Part shown: in pieces, positions 9,501 through 18,707 of the stretch
How positions within the stretch are numbered: the first letter of the stretch is position 1
How the letters are laid out: each line of letters begins with the position of its first letter
Origin: JBCCTX01 sp965263105
Lineage (GTDB): Bacteria > Bacteroidota > Bacteroidia > J057
Direction: 5' to 3'
Assembly: GCA_965263105.1 (NCBI GenBank)
Contig: CBDHGL010000006.1
Coordinates: forward strand, 62,001 to 126,000
Length of the DNA: 64,000 bases
Notes under the pieces: model-generated
What the model saw: only the letters and a program-made list of their open reading frames with translations
The model's database searches: none
Told to the model about the DNA's origin: nothing
Position numbers and translations under genes: made by a program

Positions 9501-10388
9501 ATGTTCCCTTTAGAAAGACTTCGAATCCTTAGCCTGATTTTATTCCTTCTGGCGCTCATAGAAGGGCTAAGCCAAACAGGCAACCACCTCACTTGTGAAA
9601 GAGTCTTTGAAATCAAAGGTACTACCACGGTAGTGGTACTAGATGATATAGAAAGCGAATACAATCGCATTATGCGAGAAGCCGTGGAGAAACACTGGAA
9701 GATTACGCCCGTTAAATTTACAACTGAGTCAAAGAAGATTCTCTTCTCCGCGAATAGAGACTATTCTTTGCTGATGAAAAATCAAGCCGTTCGGGTAGAA
9801 AAACGTGTGAAAGGAGATTTCGAAATCCATTTTAACGAGATAGCACTTTATCCCAGTTATCGCATAGTGGAGAATGAAGACTTACATGCCCGGGATGCCT
9901 ATGCAAAAATACGAGTAGACTCTCTACACAAGTCGGAGACCTATCTCTACAAGTTGGAGGGACTCATCCATTCTATGCACAATTTCTTAGTCTATGCTTC
10001 CGAAGGGAACATTCGCAAAAATACCTATGCAAAAGACATGAAGCGTTTCTTAAATCGCGATGCTTCTGACCTTTCCTCCAAAACACTTTACATCACTTCA
10101 CAGGATTTAGCAGAAGAATACCAGCCCTTCATGGAGGCCTATGAACATTCTGTGAAGTTTGTCGAAAAAGACCAATTGGAAGCAAAGATAAGATCTGGAG
10201 ATCCCAGAGCTGCTTTTTTGCACATTCATCCCCTCGTTTCCCAAATTTATGTAGTGGACATTGCTACTGGTAAGATCCTGTATGGCAATAGGACAGAACA
10301 ATACAAGAAATTGACCATAGAAGATATTGAGAATCTCTCCCGGGCTGGGAAAAAACGCGAAAAAGGATGGAAACGTTTTTTCAGATAG
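9501..10388 (+). CDS. Exported protein of unknown function
   Basis: A signal peptide covers about residues 1-25 (hydrophobic core LSLILFLLALIEG, then LSQ). The mature part of 270 residues is rich in charged residues and mixes helix and strand; no motif is recognised. The C-terminus is strongly basic (KKREKGWKRFFR). There is one Cys after the leader, so no disulfide is likely. The gene is divergent from the hydrolase operon and its last eight bases overlap the end of the SDR gene on the other strand. It is probably a periplasmic protein restricted to related bacteria. Confidence 0.6.
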   Translation: MFPLERLRILSLILFLLALIEGLSQTGNHLTCERVFEIKGTTTVVVLDDIESEYNRIMREAVEKHWKITPVKFTTESKKILFSANRDYSLLMKNQAVRVEKRVKGDFEIHFNEIALYPSYRIVENEDLHARDAYAKIRVDSLHKSETYLYKLEGLIHSMHNFLVYASEGNIRKNTYAKDMKRFLNRDASDLSSKTLYITSQDLAEEYQPFMEAYEHSVKFVEKDQLEAKIRSGDPRAAFLHIHPLVSQIYVVDIATGKILYGNRTEQYKKLTIEDIENLSRAGKKREKGWKRFFR

Positions 10389-11232
10389 TTGACTGAATCA
10401 ATTTCTCACTGAAGTTCCACAGCTCCTCCGCTAATTCCATGTTTTGGGATGTGGAGGAACTAGGAGCTACGCGCTTCTTGACCAGGTATTCTCCACTTAA
10501 CTCTGCGGCATTAGGAGAGGTAGCCAGGTATATAATAGTTTCAGCCCCTTTCTTAACAGATTTACCCATTGACAAGAATCCAGCCTGTAACAACCAGTTA
10601 GCGCGACGGGTAATTCGGGTGCGAATAACCCCAGGATGAAGGGAATTTACCGCTACCTGTTCCTCCTTAAGTCGTTGGGCCAAAGATCGCGTAAAGAGAA
10701 TATTAGCCAATTTGGACTGGCCATAAGCCCGAAGACCTGAATAGGGTCGTTCATCCCCTTCTTTTACGGGAGTCTTCCAGTACTTGAAGGGGATATCTTG
10801 TCCTTTATGAGCGGTAGAAGAGACATTGATGATGCGGGAAGGAGCAGAATCCTTGATGAGTGGCATCAGCAATTGGGTCAGGTAGAAAGGAGCCAGGTGG
10901 TTAACGGCAAAAGTAGCCTCCCATCCATCTGATGAGGGAATTAATTTGGGGAAAAAGGCACCTGCATTATTGATGAGTACATCTAAGCGATCAAATTTAG
11001 CCAAATATTCTTCTGCAAAATGTTTTACCTGCGTAAGAGACATGAAGTCGCAGGGAAGGACATGAATGGAATCATTTTGCGATTTTGTGATTAGTTCCTG
11101 GCGAACTTCTTCTCCTCTAGCTTTGTCCCTGGAATTAAAAATAACTTTGGCTCCCTGGGTCGCCAGTTCCAAGGCTGCTGCCTTACCGATTCCACTGGTC
11201 GCTCCGGTAACCAGAACAGTCTTTGATTGCAT
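10381..11232 (-). CDS. Short-chain dehydrogenase/reductase, retinol-dehydrogenase-like
   Basis: Classical SDR signatures are complete: TGATSGIGKAA (nucleotide-binding glycine motif, about residues 7-17), NNAGAF (about 87-92), NVSS (catalytic Ser region) and the YGQSK catalytic Tyr/Lys. After the glycine motif comes FNSRDKA, so NADP(H) is more likely than NAD(H). The proline-rich HPGVIRT loop is typical of the RDH/WW-oxidoreductase-like subgroup. The length of 283 residues is normal. The substrate is unknown, probably a carbonyl compound or lipid aldehyde. It is a single-gene unit converging on the exported protein upstream. Confidence 0.9.
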   Translation of the reverse strand: MQSKTVLVTGATSGIGKAAALELATQGAKVIFNSRDKARGEEVRQELITKSQNDSIHVLPCDFMSLTQVKHFAEEYLAKFDRLDVLINNAGAFFPKLIPSSDGWEATFAVNHLAPFYLTQLLMPLIKDSAPSRIINVSSTAHKGQDIPFKYWKTPVKEGDERPYSGLRAYGQSKLANILFTRSLAQRLKEEQVAVNSLHPGVIRTRITRRANWLLQAGFLSMGKSVKKGAETIIYLATSPNAAELSGEYLVKKRVAPSSSTSQNMELAEELWNFSEKLIQSTI

Positions 11233-11286
11233 GAGAGATAGAATTGGAAATTTTGTTCCTACTCGTGCCGTAAATATGAAAAAGGC

Positions 11287-11994
11287 TTAATCAAGGGAAA
11301 TTCTAGTTCCTTTGGGGATCAAGGAGAATTGTTGCTCGGCTTTCTGTACGTATGTGTTTGCCATTTTTGTTTCTCCCAGGTGCTTGTAAACTATCCCCAG
11401 AGCCTGATAGAGCTTCCCCAACTCTTCCGCAGTAGCCCCCTTTAAATCGGGATCTCTGCTGAGATAGTTTTCCTCCAGCTCCTTAAGGGTAGCATTTGCT
11501 GCCTCATAAAGTCCTTCTCCGACATACAAGATGCCTCTTTTATATAATACCTGATCCAATAGGTATCCCACCTTATTAGGAGAAGTAGATTTGACTTTAT
11601 TTAAAAGTGAATAGGCACTCAGGTAATACGCTTCAGCTTGTTCAAAAGCCATTTCCTTTGCAAAACGATCACCGGCATTGCAATGGTTAATGGCCCGATT
11701 CATAAGCTCATTAATGTCTGTGGGATCAGTAGGTTTAGGGGCTAATTCAACGGGGAGTTTTGCTGACGAGACATCATCCGTCCTTTCCATATGGGTAGCT
11801 AAGGCAGAAGCAGGGAGAATTGCAGCTCCTGCGATTTCCTTTCCTGCCATGTCTCCTTGAAAAGCTGGTAAGACAGCTGTGAATAAAACGATGACAATCC
11901 CCAGCGTCCAAAGCCCCGTCATCAGCTGAAGGATCAACGAGTCAGTAGAACCCATACCTTTTTGAGAGAAATCTTTTGCCTTGGAATCAGACAT
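11287..11994 (-). CDS. Membrane-anchored TPR-like protein
   Basis: The ATG at 11994 (MSDSKAKDF) gives a natural start; an upstream ATG at 12072 would add 26 residues of unlikely sequence. One transmembrane helix lies at about residues 25-45 (LMTGLWTLGIVIVLFTAVL), followed by an Ala/Pro-rich linker. The C-terminal half is helical with tetratricopeptide-like pairs (CNAGDRFAKEMAFEQAEAYYL; YQALGIVYKHLGETKMANTY), a scaffold for protein contacts. It should face the periplasm. Partner and function are unknown. The divergent SRAP-like gene begins about 200 bases away. Confidence 0.6.
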   Translation of the reverse strand: MSDSKAKDFSQKGMGSTDSLILQLMTGLWTLGIVIVLFTAVLPAFQGDMAGKEIAGAAILPASALATHMERTDDVSSAKLPVELAPKPTDPTDINELMNRAINHCNAGDRFAKEMAFEQAEAYYLSAYSLLNKVKSTSPNKVGYLLDQVLYKRGILYVGEGLYEAANATLKELEENYLSRDPDLKGATAEELGKLYQALGIVYKHLGETKMANTYVQKAEQQFSLIPKGTRISLD

Positions 11995-12138
11995 AGTCAG
12001 AGCAAGCTTATACTTCAATGATCGGTAAAATTGGACGGAAAAACAAGTTTGGCTGACAGCAGGACTCCCCATTTATAAGCTTCTGGAAAAGAAGGAAAAG
12101 GGCAGGCTAAAATTTTTAACAAAAAATGCTAATTTATT

Positions 12139-12169
12139 TTGCATTACTAATTTTTTTATCCTATGTTTG
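12139..12169 (+). promoter_or_regulatory. Bacteroidota-type promoter (TTG-N20-TAnnTTTG)
   Basis: A TTG at 12139-12141 and TATGTTTG at 12162-12169 are separated by 20 bases, matching the Bacteroidota sigma-ABfr consensus (-33 TTG, -7 TAnnTTTG). The ATG of the SRAP-like gene is 27 bases downstream, a plausible leader. This is the best promoter match noticed in the window. No operator-like inverted repeat is evident around it. Confidence 0.6.
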
Positions 12170-12195
12170 ACATGTAGATCAAACAAAAACCAATT

Positions 12196-12825
12196 ATGTT
12201 AGCATCCTACACATTTAATTCCACCTACCAACCCCCGGTTGAACAGACGCATTCCTTGCCCAGGCTACGTCTGCTAGAGGGTGGAAAGTTTCAGCCTGGC
12301 GACTTTGCCCCTGTTGTCATCAAGCAAGAGCAATCCGTTAGATTGAAATTCTTTCAATGGAACGGTTTCGAAGAAAAGGCTCCTGAGAGCAAGCCCTACA
12401 TCCTGGCCAGCCAAGCCTTTAGTAAAAATGAATATTACCCCCTCATTCGGCAGCAACGCTGTCTGATTCCCGTAGACGCCTACTATGTATCTTCTGGCAA
12501 GGGACTCGCTTACAAAGTCTCCTGCCCAGAATTAGGCATGTTCTGCTTTGCAGGTGTTTACAGAGAATGGCGGGATAAGGAAAAGGTCTTGCGTCAAAAT
12601 TTCTCTATTTTTTCTACGCAAGCCTGCTCGTCGCTAAGCTCCTTTGGGCTGCTCATGCCTTTAATTCTTCGTCGTCAGGACGAACGCATCTGGCTCAATA
12701 CCCATGCCAAACTCCAGTACATTTCCCAGTTGCTGTTCCAGCCCTGTTCGCTCCCTCTGGCCGTACATCCGGTTTATAACCTTATGGAAACATCCGAGGC
12801 ACATCCTAAGCAGATTGCTGCCTAA
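12196..12825 (+). CDS. SRAP-fold (YedK/HMCES-like) protein lacking the catalytic residues
   Basis: The 209-residue protein keeps the SRAP scaffold: RLKFFQWNGF (canonical W-G strand), QQRCLIPVDAYYV at about 87-98 (canonical RCLIPADGFYEW), MFCFAGVYREW at about 115-125, and SIFSTQA...LMPLIL at about 137-157. Active SRAP proteins bind abasic sites through the Cys at residue 2 and need a Glu in FYEW and a His before RMP. Here residue 2 is Leu, the Glu is Val, the His-x-Arg before MP is gone, and the NARAET element reads ASQAFS. So the fold is recognisable but the crosslinking chemistry is not possible. A non-catalytic DNA-binding role is inference. Confidence 0.72.
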   Translation: MLASYTFNSTYQPPVEQTHSLPRLRLLEGGKFQPGDFAPVVIKQEQSVRLKFFQWNGFEEKAPESKPYILASQAFSKNEYYPLIRQQRCLIPVDAYYVSSGKGLAYKVSCPELGMFCFAGVYREWRDKEKVLRQNFSIFSTQACSSLSSFGLLMPLILRRQDERIWLNTHAKLQYISQLLFQPCSLPLAVHPVYNLMETSEAHPKQIAA

Positions 12826-12868
12826 TTGGCAATCGTATTTTCCTTCCTTTCCCCTTTGACGCACTGGT

Positions 12869-12905
12869 GAGGCTGTCTCAACTCTTGAGATAGCCTCCGC
12901 CTTTT
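12869..12905 (+). terminator. Rho-independent terminator after the SRAP-like gene
   Basis: GAGGCTGTCTCAA (12869-12881) pairs with TTGAGATAGCCTC (12885-12897), one G-U pair, loop CTC, followed by a short T run. It lies 44 bases after the stop of the SRAP-like gene and would end its transcript. Confidence 0.75.
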
Positions 12906-13044
12906 GGGGGAATTTGGAGGAGGGAGGAGAGAGAGGAAAAGCGGTTAGACTACAGGCTAAACAATTAGGTGTTAGGGGAGAGGAGAGAGTTCTTAGGCCT
13001 ATTGCCTCACTCCTCTCCCCTATCGGCTCACATCCTAAAAAACT

Positions 13045-13065
13045 GGATCATTGACCGTGGACTAC
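13045..13065. repeat. Degenerate heptamer repeat
   Basis: The units GGATCAT, TGACCGT and GGACTAC run in seven-base phase just past the stop of the frameshifted minus-strand gene. They resemble the units at 1137-1157. The preceding 80 bases contain a purine-rich stretch (GGGGAGAGGAGAG) with a partly complementary CTCTCC stretch 30 bases on, a possible imperfect hairpin. Confidence 0.4.
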
Positions 13066-13068
13066 TCC

Positions 13069-13976
13069 CTACGAACTCCCAATATCTCTCCCATTGGGCG
13101 CAGTGAAGCGCATTTGGATATAATCGTATACCTTACTGACTCTCAAGTTGGTGGTAGAAGGGCCCGTCCGAATATATAGGGCATCTTCCTTATGATCCTT
13201 GTAATAAGCTGGCAAAGTTGCCGCTTCACAGTCTACCCGCAGTATGTACTTTTCATCAATTTCTTCAATCTCAAACCGGATAAACTTTAGATGGATAGCG
13301 CCAATATGCTCCTTGATTTGATTAGTCAGATGAAGCAACATTTTGTCATGGCTAAGAAATCGCTCCTGACCTATCCCCAATACCACTCCATCATCCTGGA
13401 CCCCTACCAGTACAGTGTCCCTCCGCGAGAGTTTAGAAAAGCCGTAATGGTCTTGAGAATGGCCCGCTCAGTCAGTTTATCATTTCGTTGCTTTTCTACA
13501 TCCCAACGAATAGAAGACTTAAACTCTACATAGTCATTTTCCCCTCCCTGGATAAGCTCAGAAGTGGAAATCTGCTCGCGAGACCTCAGGTAATTGGTCA
13601 CTTTCTTGGCGAGGGCACGAATAATTTTTAACGAAACCTGAGGAGGAACAATGGCATCATCAAATAGGCTACTGCCATTGAAGGCCAAAAGGGTAGATTC
13701 TTGTAATGCACGGATACTCCCCGTACGCACATTTTCGTTTATCACTGCAATCTCTCCAAATAAATCTCCCTTTTGAAAAGTCTTTACCTGATTGTTGCGG
13801 AGGTATAAAATGAAAGACCCGGCTTCTACTAAGTAGAAATGCCGGGCTTCCTGATTAATCGCAAATACGAGTTGATTGGGTTCATACTCCTGCCGCTCCA
13901 TGATCTTCATGAGATATTTCAACTCTTCATCTTGGAGTGAGGAAAAAATCGGGTTATTTCTGAGTATTTCTTGCAT
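13069..13976 (-). pseudogene. Cyclic-nucleotide-binding domain fused to Schlafen/AlbA-type domain, frameshifted
   Basis: The first frame (13976 to 13404) encodes a Crp-like cyclic-nucleotide-binding domain (about residues 1-120, with GDLFGEIAVINENVRTGS as the phosphate-binding cassette) and then the start of an AlbA_2/AAA_4 domain (ENDYVEFKSSIRWD, ITAFLNSRGGTL). It hits TAG within GGTL. The sequence continues in another frame (13386 to 13069) as LVGVQDDG, VVLGIGQ and the rest of the domain, so about two extra bases or one missing base near 13405-13418 break one protein of about 300 residues. Normally such proteins would couple a ligand or membrane signal to nucleic-acid binding; whether cNMP binds is unknown. 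It could be a pseudogene or a sequence error. Confidence 0.8.
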
Positions 13977-14017
13977 AAACCTGAATCCTATTAATCAATC
14001 AACTCATCTCATAAACT

Positions 14018-17000
14018 TTAATCTCCCGTTGGAGGTGTCTGCTTTAGGATAATCGCATCGACCTGTTTTTGTCTTACTAGCTCATTAATAGCCGGGAGTT
14101 TGGTCGACTTCAGTTGTTCCCACTTGCTAATTTCTGTATCTATTTTTCCGCTAACTTCCTGATAAAAATTTCGAGCTTGGTCTGTAGGAGGAAAGTCTCC
14201 TCTCCCACTCAAAGCGCCTACATGAGCCAGTTTATTATTGAGTTTAATTGGAAAGTTCAGCGGATCCTGGCGACTGCGGTTTTTCGTTTGGTACAGACTT
14301 TTTTCTATCTCCGACATTTCTTCGTCCAAATCTTCACAGGCCTTTACAATATCGGCATAGACACTATCTTCCTTGATCCGCTTAGTGAGTGTCTCCATTT
14401 GAGTCCTTGCATCCCGTATGTCTAGAATTGTCTGGTGGGTTTCAGAAAGCTTATCCCTTACCTGGATCAGAAAATCGAACTGCTGCTGGAGTTGAGCCAA
14501 GGAGGAACTGGATCTTGGGTCCTTCAAAATCTCAAAACGCTGTTCAATCATTTCTTCTCCTACTTTCAATCGAACTTTATACGTACCGGGGACAGCCTGT
14601 GGTCCACGGGTACTGCCTGCCCACATGATCAAGCCATCAAAGCTTTTGGCATCTGAATAGCGCATATTCCAATTAAACTGATTCATCCCTTTTTTCACCT
14701 TCAGCTTTTCCTCTTTCTTCTCAGCCTTGGTACTAAATTTCTTAATCAGGCTGTCATCCATCTCCAAATATTCAAGGCTTATCTCTATTTCTGGATCGGG
14801 TGTTTGACCTAGGTAAAAGTAGGTAAGAACCCCTCCAGGGTGATTGGTCCCTGCCGTTTTGGAGCTTCGCCCTCCCCCAGACATCCTGTAGCTCGGCATA
14901 GGCTGAAACAGGTGCTGATTAGAAGAAGCCACCTCTTGAGTGAGTTGATGAAGAGGGGTTAAGTCATCAATCATCCAAATACTTCTCCCTTGGGTAGCCG
15001 CGATAAGGTTATCATTTTTGATGGCCAAATCGGTAATGGGGACAACGGGCAGATTCAGTTGAAAGGGCTTCCAACTCATTCCGTCGTCAAAGGAGACATA
15101 CATCCCTGTTTCGGTTCCCGCATATAAGAGCCCTTGGCGTTTGGGATCTGCCCGCACGACCCGGGTAAAATGGGAAGGATCAATTCCCTTGGTGATTTCG
15201 CGCCATTTGGCACCATACTCTGTAACATGGTACAGATAGGGCTTATAATCCCCCAATTTATACCGAGTCCCTGCTACATACACAGCTCCTTTGTTGAAGG
15301 GATCGGGGTCTACACTGTTAAACATCATCCACTCGGGAACCTTGCTAGAAGTCACATTATCCCAGGATTCTCCCCCATTTTTACTCACGTAGAATAGCCC
15401 ATCGTCGGAGCCACTCCAGAGGAGATCCCTTTCGTAGGGAGATTCGCAGGCGGCAAAGATGGTACAATAGTACTCTACACCAGTATTGTCCTGGGTGATC
15501 GGACCTCCCGAACTCTTCAACATGGAAGTATCATTTCGGGTCAGATCAGGGCTGATCAACTTCCAAGATTGTCCCTCGTCGGTGGAAACATGGAGGTGGT
15601 TAGAGGCTACATACAGTTTGTTCTCGTCATGAGGAGAAAAGAAAATGGGGAAATTCCACTGAAAGCGGTACTTCATCCCTTCAGCTCCATAGCCCATGGG
15701 ATTATCTGGCCAAACGTTCACGGCGCGAACCTCATTGGTTCCGTGATTTACCCGGGTCAAAAATCCACCATAGCTCCCTCCGTATACAATGTCATTGTTT
15801 TTAGGATCTGGAGCGAGGTGTGCCGATTCCCCGCCTGCACTGGGCTCCCAATCTCTTTCCCCTATACTACCTCCGTCCGTGCGGTGGCGAATACGTAGGG
15901 TAGAATTGTCTTGCTGGGCTACATATATGCGGTAGGGAAAATCGTCATCCGTAACCACCCGGTAGAATTGGGCAGTAGGCTGGTTGTAATAGGTGGACCA
16001 ATTCTCTCCTCCATCATAGCTAATTTGTGCCCCTCCATCGTCAGCCATGATCATCCGCTGATTGTCTTCTGGTGCAATCCACATGTCATGGTGGTCTCCG
16101 TGTGGGGCGTTGGAAGCCGTAAAGGATTTTCCTCCGTCTGTAGATTTGTGGTAAGCTACATTTACTACATATACGATATCTTCATCCTGCGTATCTGCAT
16201 AAATACGGGAGTAATACCAGGCCCTTTGCCTGAGTGCGCGGCTTTCGTTGGTTTTACTCCAGGTGGCCCCTCCATCATCAGACCGAAATACCCCCCCTTC
16301 TTTCGCCTCAATTATGACAAATACCCGATTGGAATTCACTGGGGAAACAGACACCCCCATAATACCAAGCGGTCCCTTGGGCAGGCCTTGATTGGCAGAA
16401 ATTTTGGTCCAAGTATCTCCCCCATCTGTACTCTTCCAAAAGTCAGAACCTTCTCCCCCACTGGATAGACTGTAGGGGGTACGACGAATCCGCCAGGTGG
16501 TGGCAAAGAGTATACGGGGATTGGAGGGATCCATACACAGATCTACTGCACCTGCATCAGCATTGGCGAACAAAATCTTTTCCCAGGTGGAGCCCCCATC
16601 CTTTGATCTATAAACCCCTCTTTCCTCAGAGGATTGATAGAGATCTCCCATAACCGCGGCATATACGAGATTGGGATCATCCGGATGAATTTGTATCCGA
16701 GGAATATGACGAGAGTTTTCCAGTCCGATGTGTTTCCAGGTTTTTCCGGCATCTACACTCTTGTACATACCATATCCATAGGAGACATTCCCCCTTACCG
16801 TTACCTCTCCCCCTCCTACATACAAGACATTGTTGTCGGATTGGCTGACCGCCACAGCACCTATAGATCCCCCAAAGTATCCATCTGAAATATTCTCCCA
16901 GGTAGAGCCCCCATCTTGGGTCCGCCAAACCCCTCCCCCAGTAGCTCCCATGTAGAAGAGCGTTGGCTTGCCTGGTACGCCCGTCACTGCAGCAGACCGG

Positions 17001-17182
17001 CCTCCTCTGAAGGGGCCGACGAGGCGCCACTCTAGCGCATTGTATAGAGAATCGTCATAGTCGAGCGAAGGCCTATCCAATCTAAAGGAAGAGGCGCCTT
17101 GATTTTGACTAAAAAGGAAGGGTACTGAGCAGCTCAGAACCATTGCCCATACCAAGGTCTTGAGAATTTGTAGGTTCTTCAT
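14018..17182 (-). CDS. Large exported BNR/VPS10-sortilin-like beta-propeller protein
   Basis: A signal peptide (about residues 1-26, ending LFSQ) leads into about 730 residues with many Asp-box/BNR turns of the S-x-D-G-G-x-T-W type (QDGGSTWE, VDAGKTWK, KDGGSTWE, TDGGDTWT, DDGGATWS, DEGQSWK, NGGESWD, DDGMSWK). This is the architecture of VPS10/sortilin-like 10-bladed propellers common in Bacteroidota. The C-terminal 300 residues form a beta domain and then a helical region with probable coiled coil (DLDEEMSEIEKSL). The family is often called a glycosyl hydrolase, but catalytic residues are not evident. There is no type IX tail, so the location is periplasmic or outer membrane. It appears to be a single-gene unit. 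Confidence 0.88.
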   Translation of the reverse strand: MKNLQILKTLVWAMVLSCSVPFLFSQNQGASSFRLDRPSLDYDDSLYNALEWRLVGPFRGGRSAAVTGVPGKPTLFYMGATGGGVWRTQDGGSTWENISDGYFGGSIGAVAVSQSDNNVLYVGGGEVTVRGNVSYGYGMYKSVDAGKTWKHIGLENSRHIPRIQIHPDDPNLVYAAVMGDLYQSSEERGVYRSKDGGSTWEKILFANADAGAVDLCMDPSNPRILFATTWRIRRTPYSLSSGGEGSDFWKSTDGGDTWTKISANQGLPKGPLGIMGVSVSPVNSNRVFVIIEAKEGGVFRSDDGGATWSKTNESRALRQRAWYYSRIYADTQDEDIVYVVNVAYHKSTDGGKSFTASNAPHGDHHDMWIAPEDNQRMIMADDGGAQISYDGGENWSTYYNQPTAQFYRVVTDDDFPYRIYVAQQDNSTLRIRHRTDGGSIGERDWEPSAGGESAHLAPDPKNNDIVYGGSYGGFLTRVNHGTNEVRAVNVWPDNPMGYGAEGMKYRFQWNFPIFFSPHDENKLYVASNHLHVSTDEGQSWKLISPDLTRNDTSMLKSSGGPITQDNTGVEYYCTIFAACESPYERDLLWSGSDDGLFYVSKNGGESWDNVTSSKVPEWMMFNSVDPDPFNKGAVYVAGTRYKLGDYKPYLYHVTEYGAKWREITKGIDPSHFTRVVRADPKRQGLLYAGTETGMYVSFDDGMSWKPFQLNLPVVPITDLAIKNDNLIAATQGRSIWMIDDLTPLHQLTQEVASSNQHLFQPMPSYRMSGGGRSSKTAGTNHPGGVLTYFYLGQTPDPEIEISLEYLEMDDSLIKKFSTKAEKKEEKLKVKKGMNQFNWNMRYSDAKSFDGLIMWAGSTRGPQAVPGTYKVRLKVGEEMIEQRFEILKDPRSSSSLAQLQQQFDFLIQVRDKLSETHQTILDIRDARTQMETLTKRIKEDSVYADIVKACEDLDEEMSEIEKSLYQTKNRSRQDPLNFPIKLNNKLAHVGALSGRGDFPPTDQARNFYQEVSGKIDTEISKWEQLKSTKLPAINELVRQKQVDAIILKQTPPTGD

Positions 17183-17309
17183 TGGGTTTAGGTTTAGTAA
17201 GAGTCCTTAATTTAGAGTCAACCCCTATAGAGAAGTGGGTTTAGCGGGTAAATTTACCGAAAAAAAAGGAGTCGATGACGAATATCTCAAATTTCGCTAA
17301 TTTTGGAGA

Positions 17310-18620
17310 ATGTCTCATGTAGTTGCTATTATCGGAAGACCCAATGTGGGGAAGTCTACCTTGTTTAATCGCCTCATTGAGGAGCGAAAAGCCATCGTAG
17401 ATGATATGAGTGGCGTAACCCGAGATCGAAATTATGGGTCGGTTGAATGGAATGGCCAACAATTCTCCCTAATTGATACCGGGGGCTACGTCCCAGATTC
17501 AGAAGACGTCTTTGAAGCGGCTGTTCGTGAACAGGTCCATATCGCTATGGAAGAAGCCGATGTGCTCATCTTCCTGGTAGATACCATGACAGGTCCCACC
17601 CCGCTGGATGTGGCCTTTGCCCATATTGTAAGACAAAGCCCCAAAAAAGTACTCTTAGTAGCCAATAAGGTCGATAATTTCGACCGAATAGATGAAATCT
17701 ACGCCTTTTATGAATTAGGGTTGGGAGATATGATGGCGGTTTCAGCTATAAATGGTTCGGGGACAGGGGAGCTACTGGATAAGGTACTGACCATGCTCCC
17801 GGAACTTCCCGAGGAAGAGGAAAGCCTTGTGGGTATCCCCAAACTAGCCGTGGTAGGCAGACCGAATGTGGGCAAATCTAGTTTGGTGAATTCCTTATTG
17901 GATAAGGAAGTGAACATTGTCACCCCTATTGCTGGAACGACACGGGATAGCGTAGATTCACGCTACCGCGCTTTCAACCAAGACCTGATCCTGATCGACA
18001 CAGCGGGGCTGCGCAAACGCGCCAAAGTCAAGGAGAACATTGAGTTTTACTCTACGCTGAGAACCATCCGAGCGATCGAGTACTGCGATGTCGCGATTTT
18101 GATGATCGATGCTACCCTGGGTCTGGAACAGCAGGATCTCAGCATTTTGGGGCAAATTCTCAAAAATAAGAAAGGGGTAGTCATTCTGGTCAACAAATGG
18201 GACCTTATCGAGAAAGAGACCAATACTGCCCGGGATCTGGAGAAGGAAATACGCAATAAAACGGCCCCATTTACCGACATGCCTATCCTATTTGTATCGG
18301 CTCATGAACGTCAGCGGCTCTTGAAGGCGCTGGAAGTCGCCATGGAGGTCTATGAAAATAAGTCTCGCAAGGTTTCTACTTCCCGACTCAATGAGGTCAT
18401 GCTGGAAGCCATCGAGCGGCACCATCCACCAGCTATGCGAGGCCACCTTATACGCATTAAGTATGCCACTCAGATTCCAGCCGCTGTCCCAACTTTCCTG
18501 TTTTTTGCAAACCGACCCAAACTGATTCCAGAATCTTACAAGCGCTATTTGGAGAACCAGTTGCGCAAAAACTTCCAGTTCACAGGAGTTCCTTTGCAGG
18601 TCTTTTTCAGGAAAAAGTGA
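17310..18620 (+). CDS. der: Ribosome assembly GTPase Der (EngA)
   Basis: Two tandem GTPase domains each begin with GRPNVGKS (residues 9-16 and near 175-185), each with a DTAG/DTGG switch II and an NKxD box (ANKVDN, VNKWDL). A C-terminal KH-like domain ends in PLQVFFRKK. The length of 436 residues is standard. Der assists 50S subunit maturation and is essential in most bacteria. The ATG at 17310 follows a short GGAG. The last 50 bases are duplicated downstream (18653-18707), see the repeat entry. Confidence 0.98.
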   Translation: MSHVVAIIGRPNVGKSTLFNRLIEERKAIVDDMSGVTRDRNYGSVEWNGQQFSLIDTGGYVPDSEDVFEAAVREQVHIAMEEADVLIFLVDTMTGPTPLDVAFAHIVRQSPKKVLLVANKVDNFDRIDEIYAFYELGLGDMMAVSAINGSGTGELLDKVLTMLPELPEEEESLVGIPKLAVVGRPNVGKSSLVNSLLDKEVNIVTPIAGTTRDSVDSRYRAFNQDLILIDTAGLRKRAKVKENIEFYSTLRTIRAIEYCDVAILMIDATLGLEQQDLSILGQILKNKKGVVILVNKWDLIEKETNTARDLEKEIRNKTAPFTDMPILFVSAHERQRLLKALEVAMEVYENKSRKVSTSRLNEVMLEAIERHHPPAMRGHLIRIKYATQIPAAVPTFLFFANRPKLIPESYKRYLENQLRKNFQFTGVPLQVFFRKK

Positions 18621-18707
18621 TCAACATTTTGAGGAAAAATACGTATATTAATTTCCAGTTCACAGGAAGTCTGTTCCTTTGCAGGTCTTTTTCAGGAAAA
18701 AGTGATC
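18573..18707 (+). repeat. Direct duplication of the der 3' end
   Basis: The last 48 coding bases of der plus two bases (18573-18622) recur at 18653-18707 with the same sequence except for a five-base insertion after CACAGG. The copies are separated by 30 AT-rich bases. The second copy includes the der stop context but is not in a gene; it runs straight into the remains of an antitoxin gene. This looks like a junction left by insertion of a mobile or toxin-antitoxin segment at the 3' end of der, or by replication slippage. Confidence 0.85.

Noticed and set aside
11995..12072. Upstream ATG giving 26 extra residues on the TPR-like protein
   Set aside because: The added residues are not signal-like and MSDSKAKDF at 11994 is a natural start.
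15911..16468. A 185-codon plus-strand frame inside the BNR protein gene
   Set aside because: It lies opposite the repeat-rich coding strand, whose codon pattern leaves an open antisense frame; residues look like an antisense shadow.
17298..17305. TAATTTTG just before der as a -7 promoter element
   Set aside because: It lies only a few bases from the ATG and has no TTG upstream, so transcription would be leaderless; coincidence is more likely.
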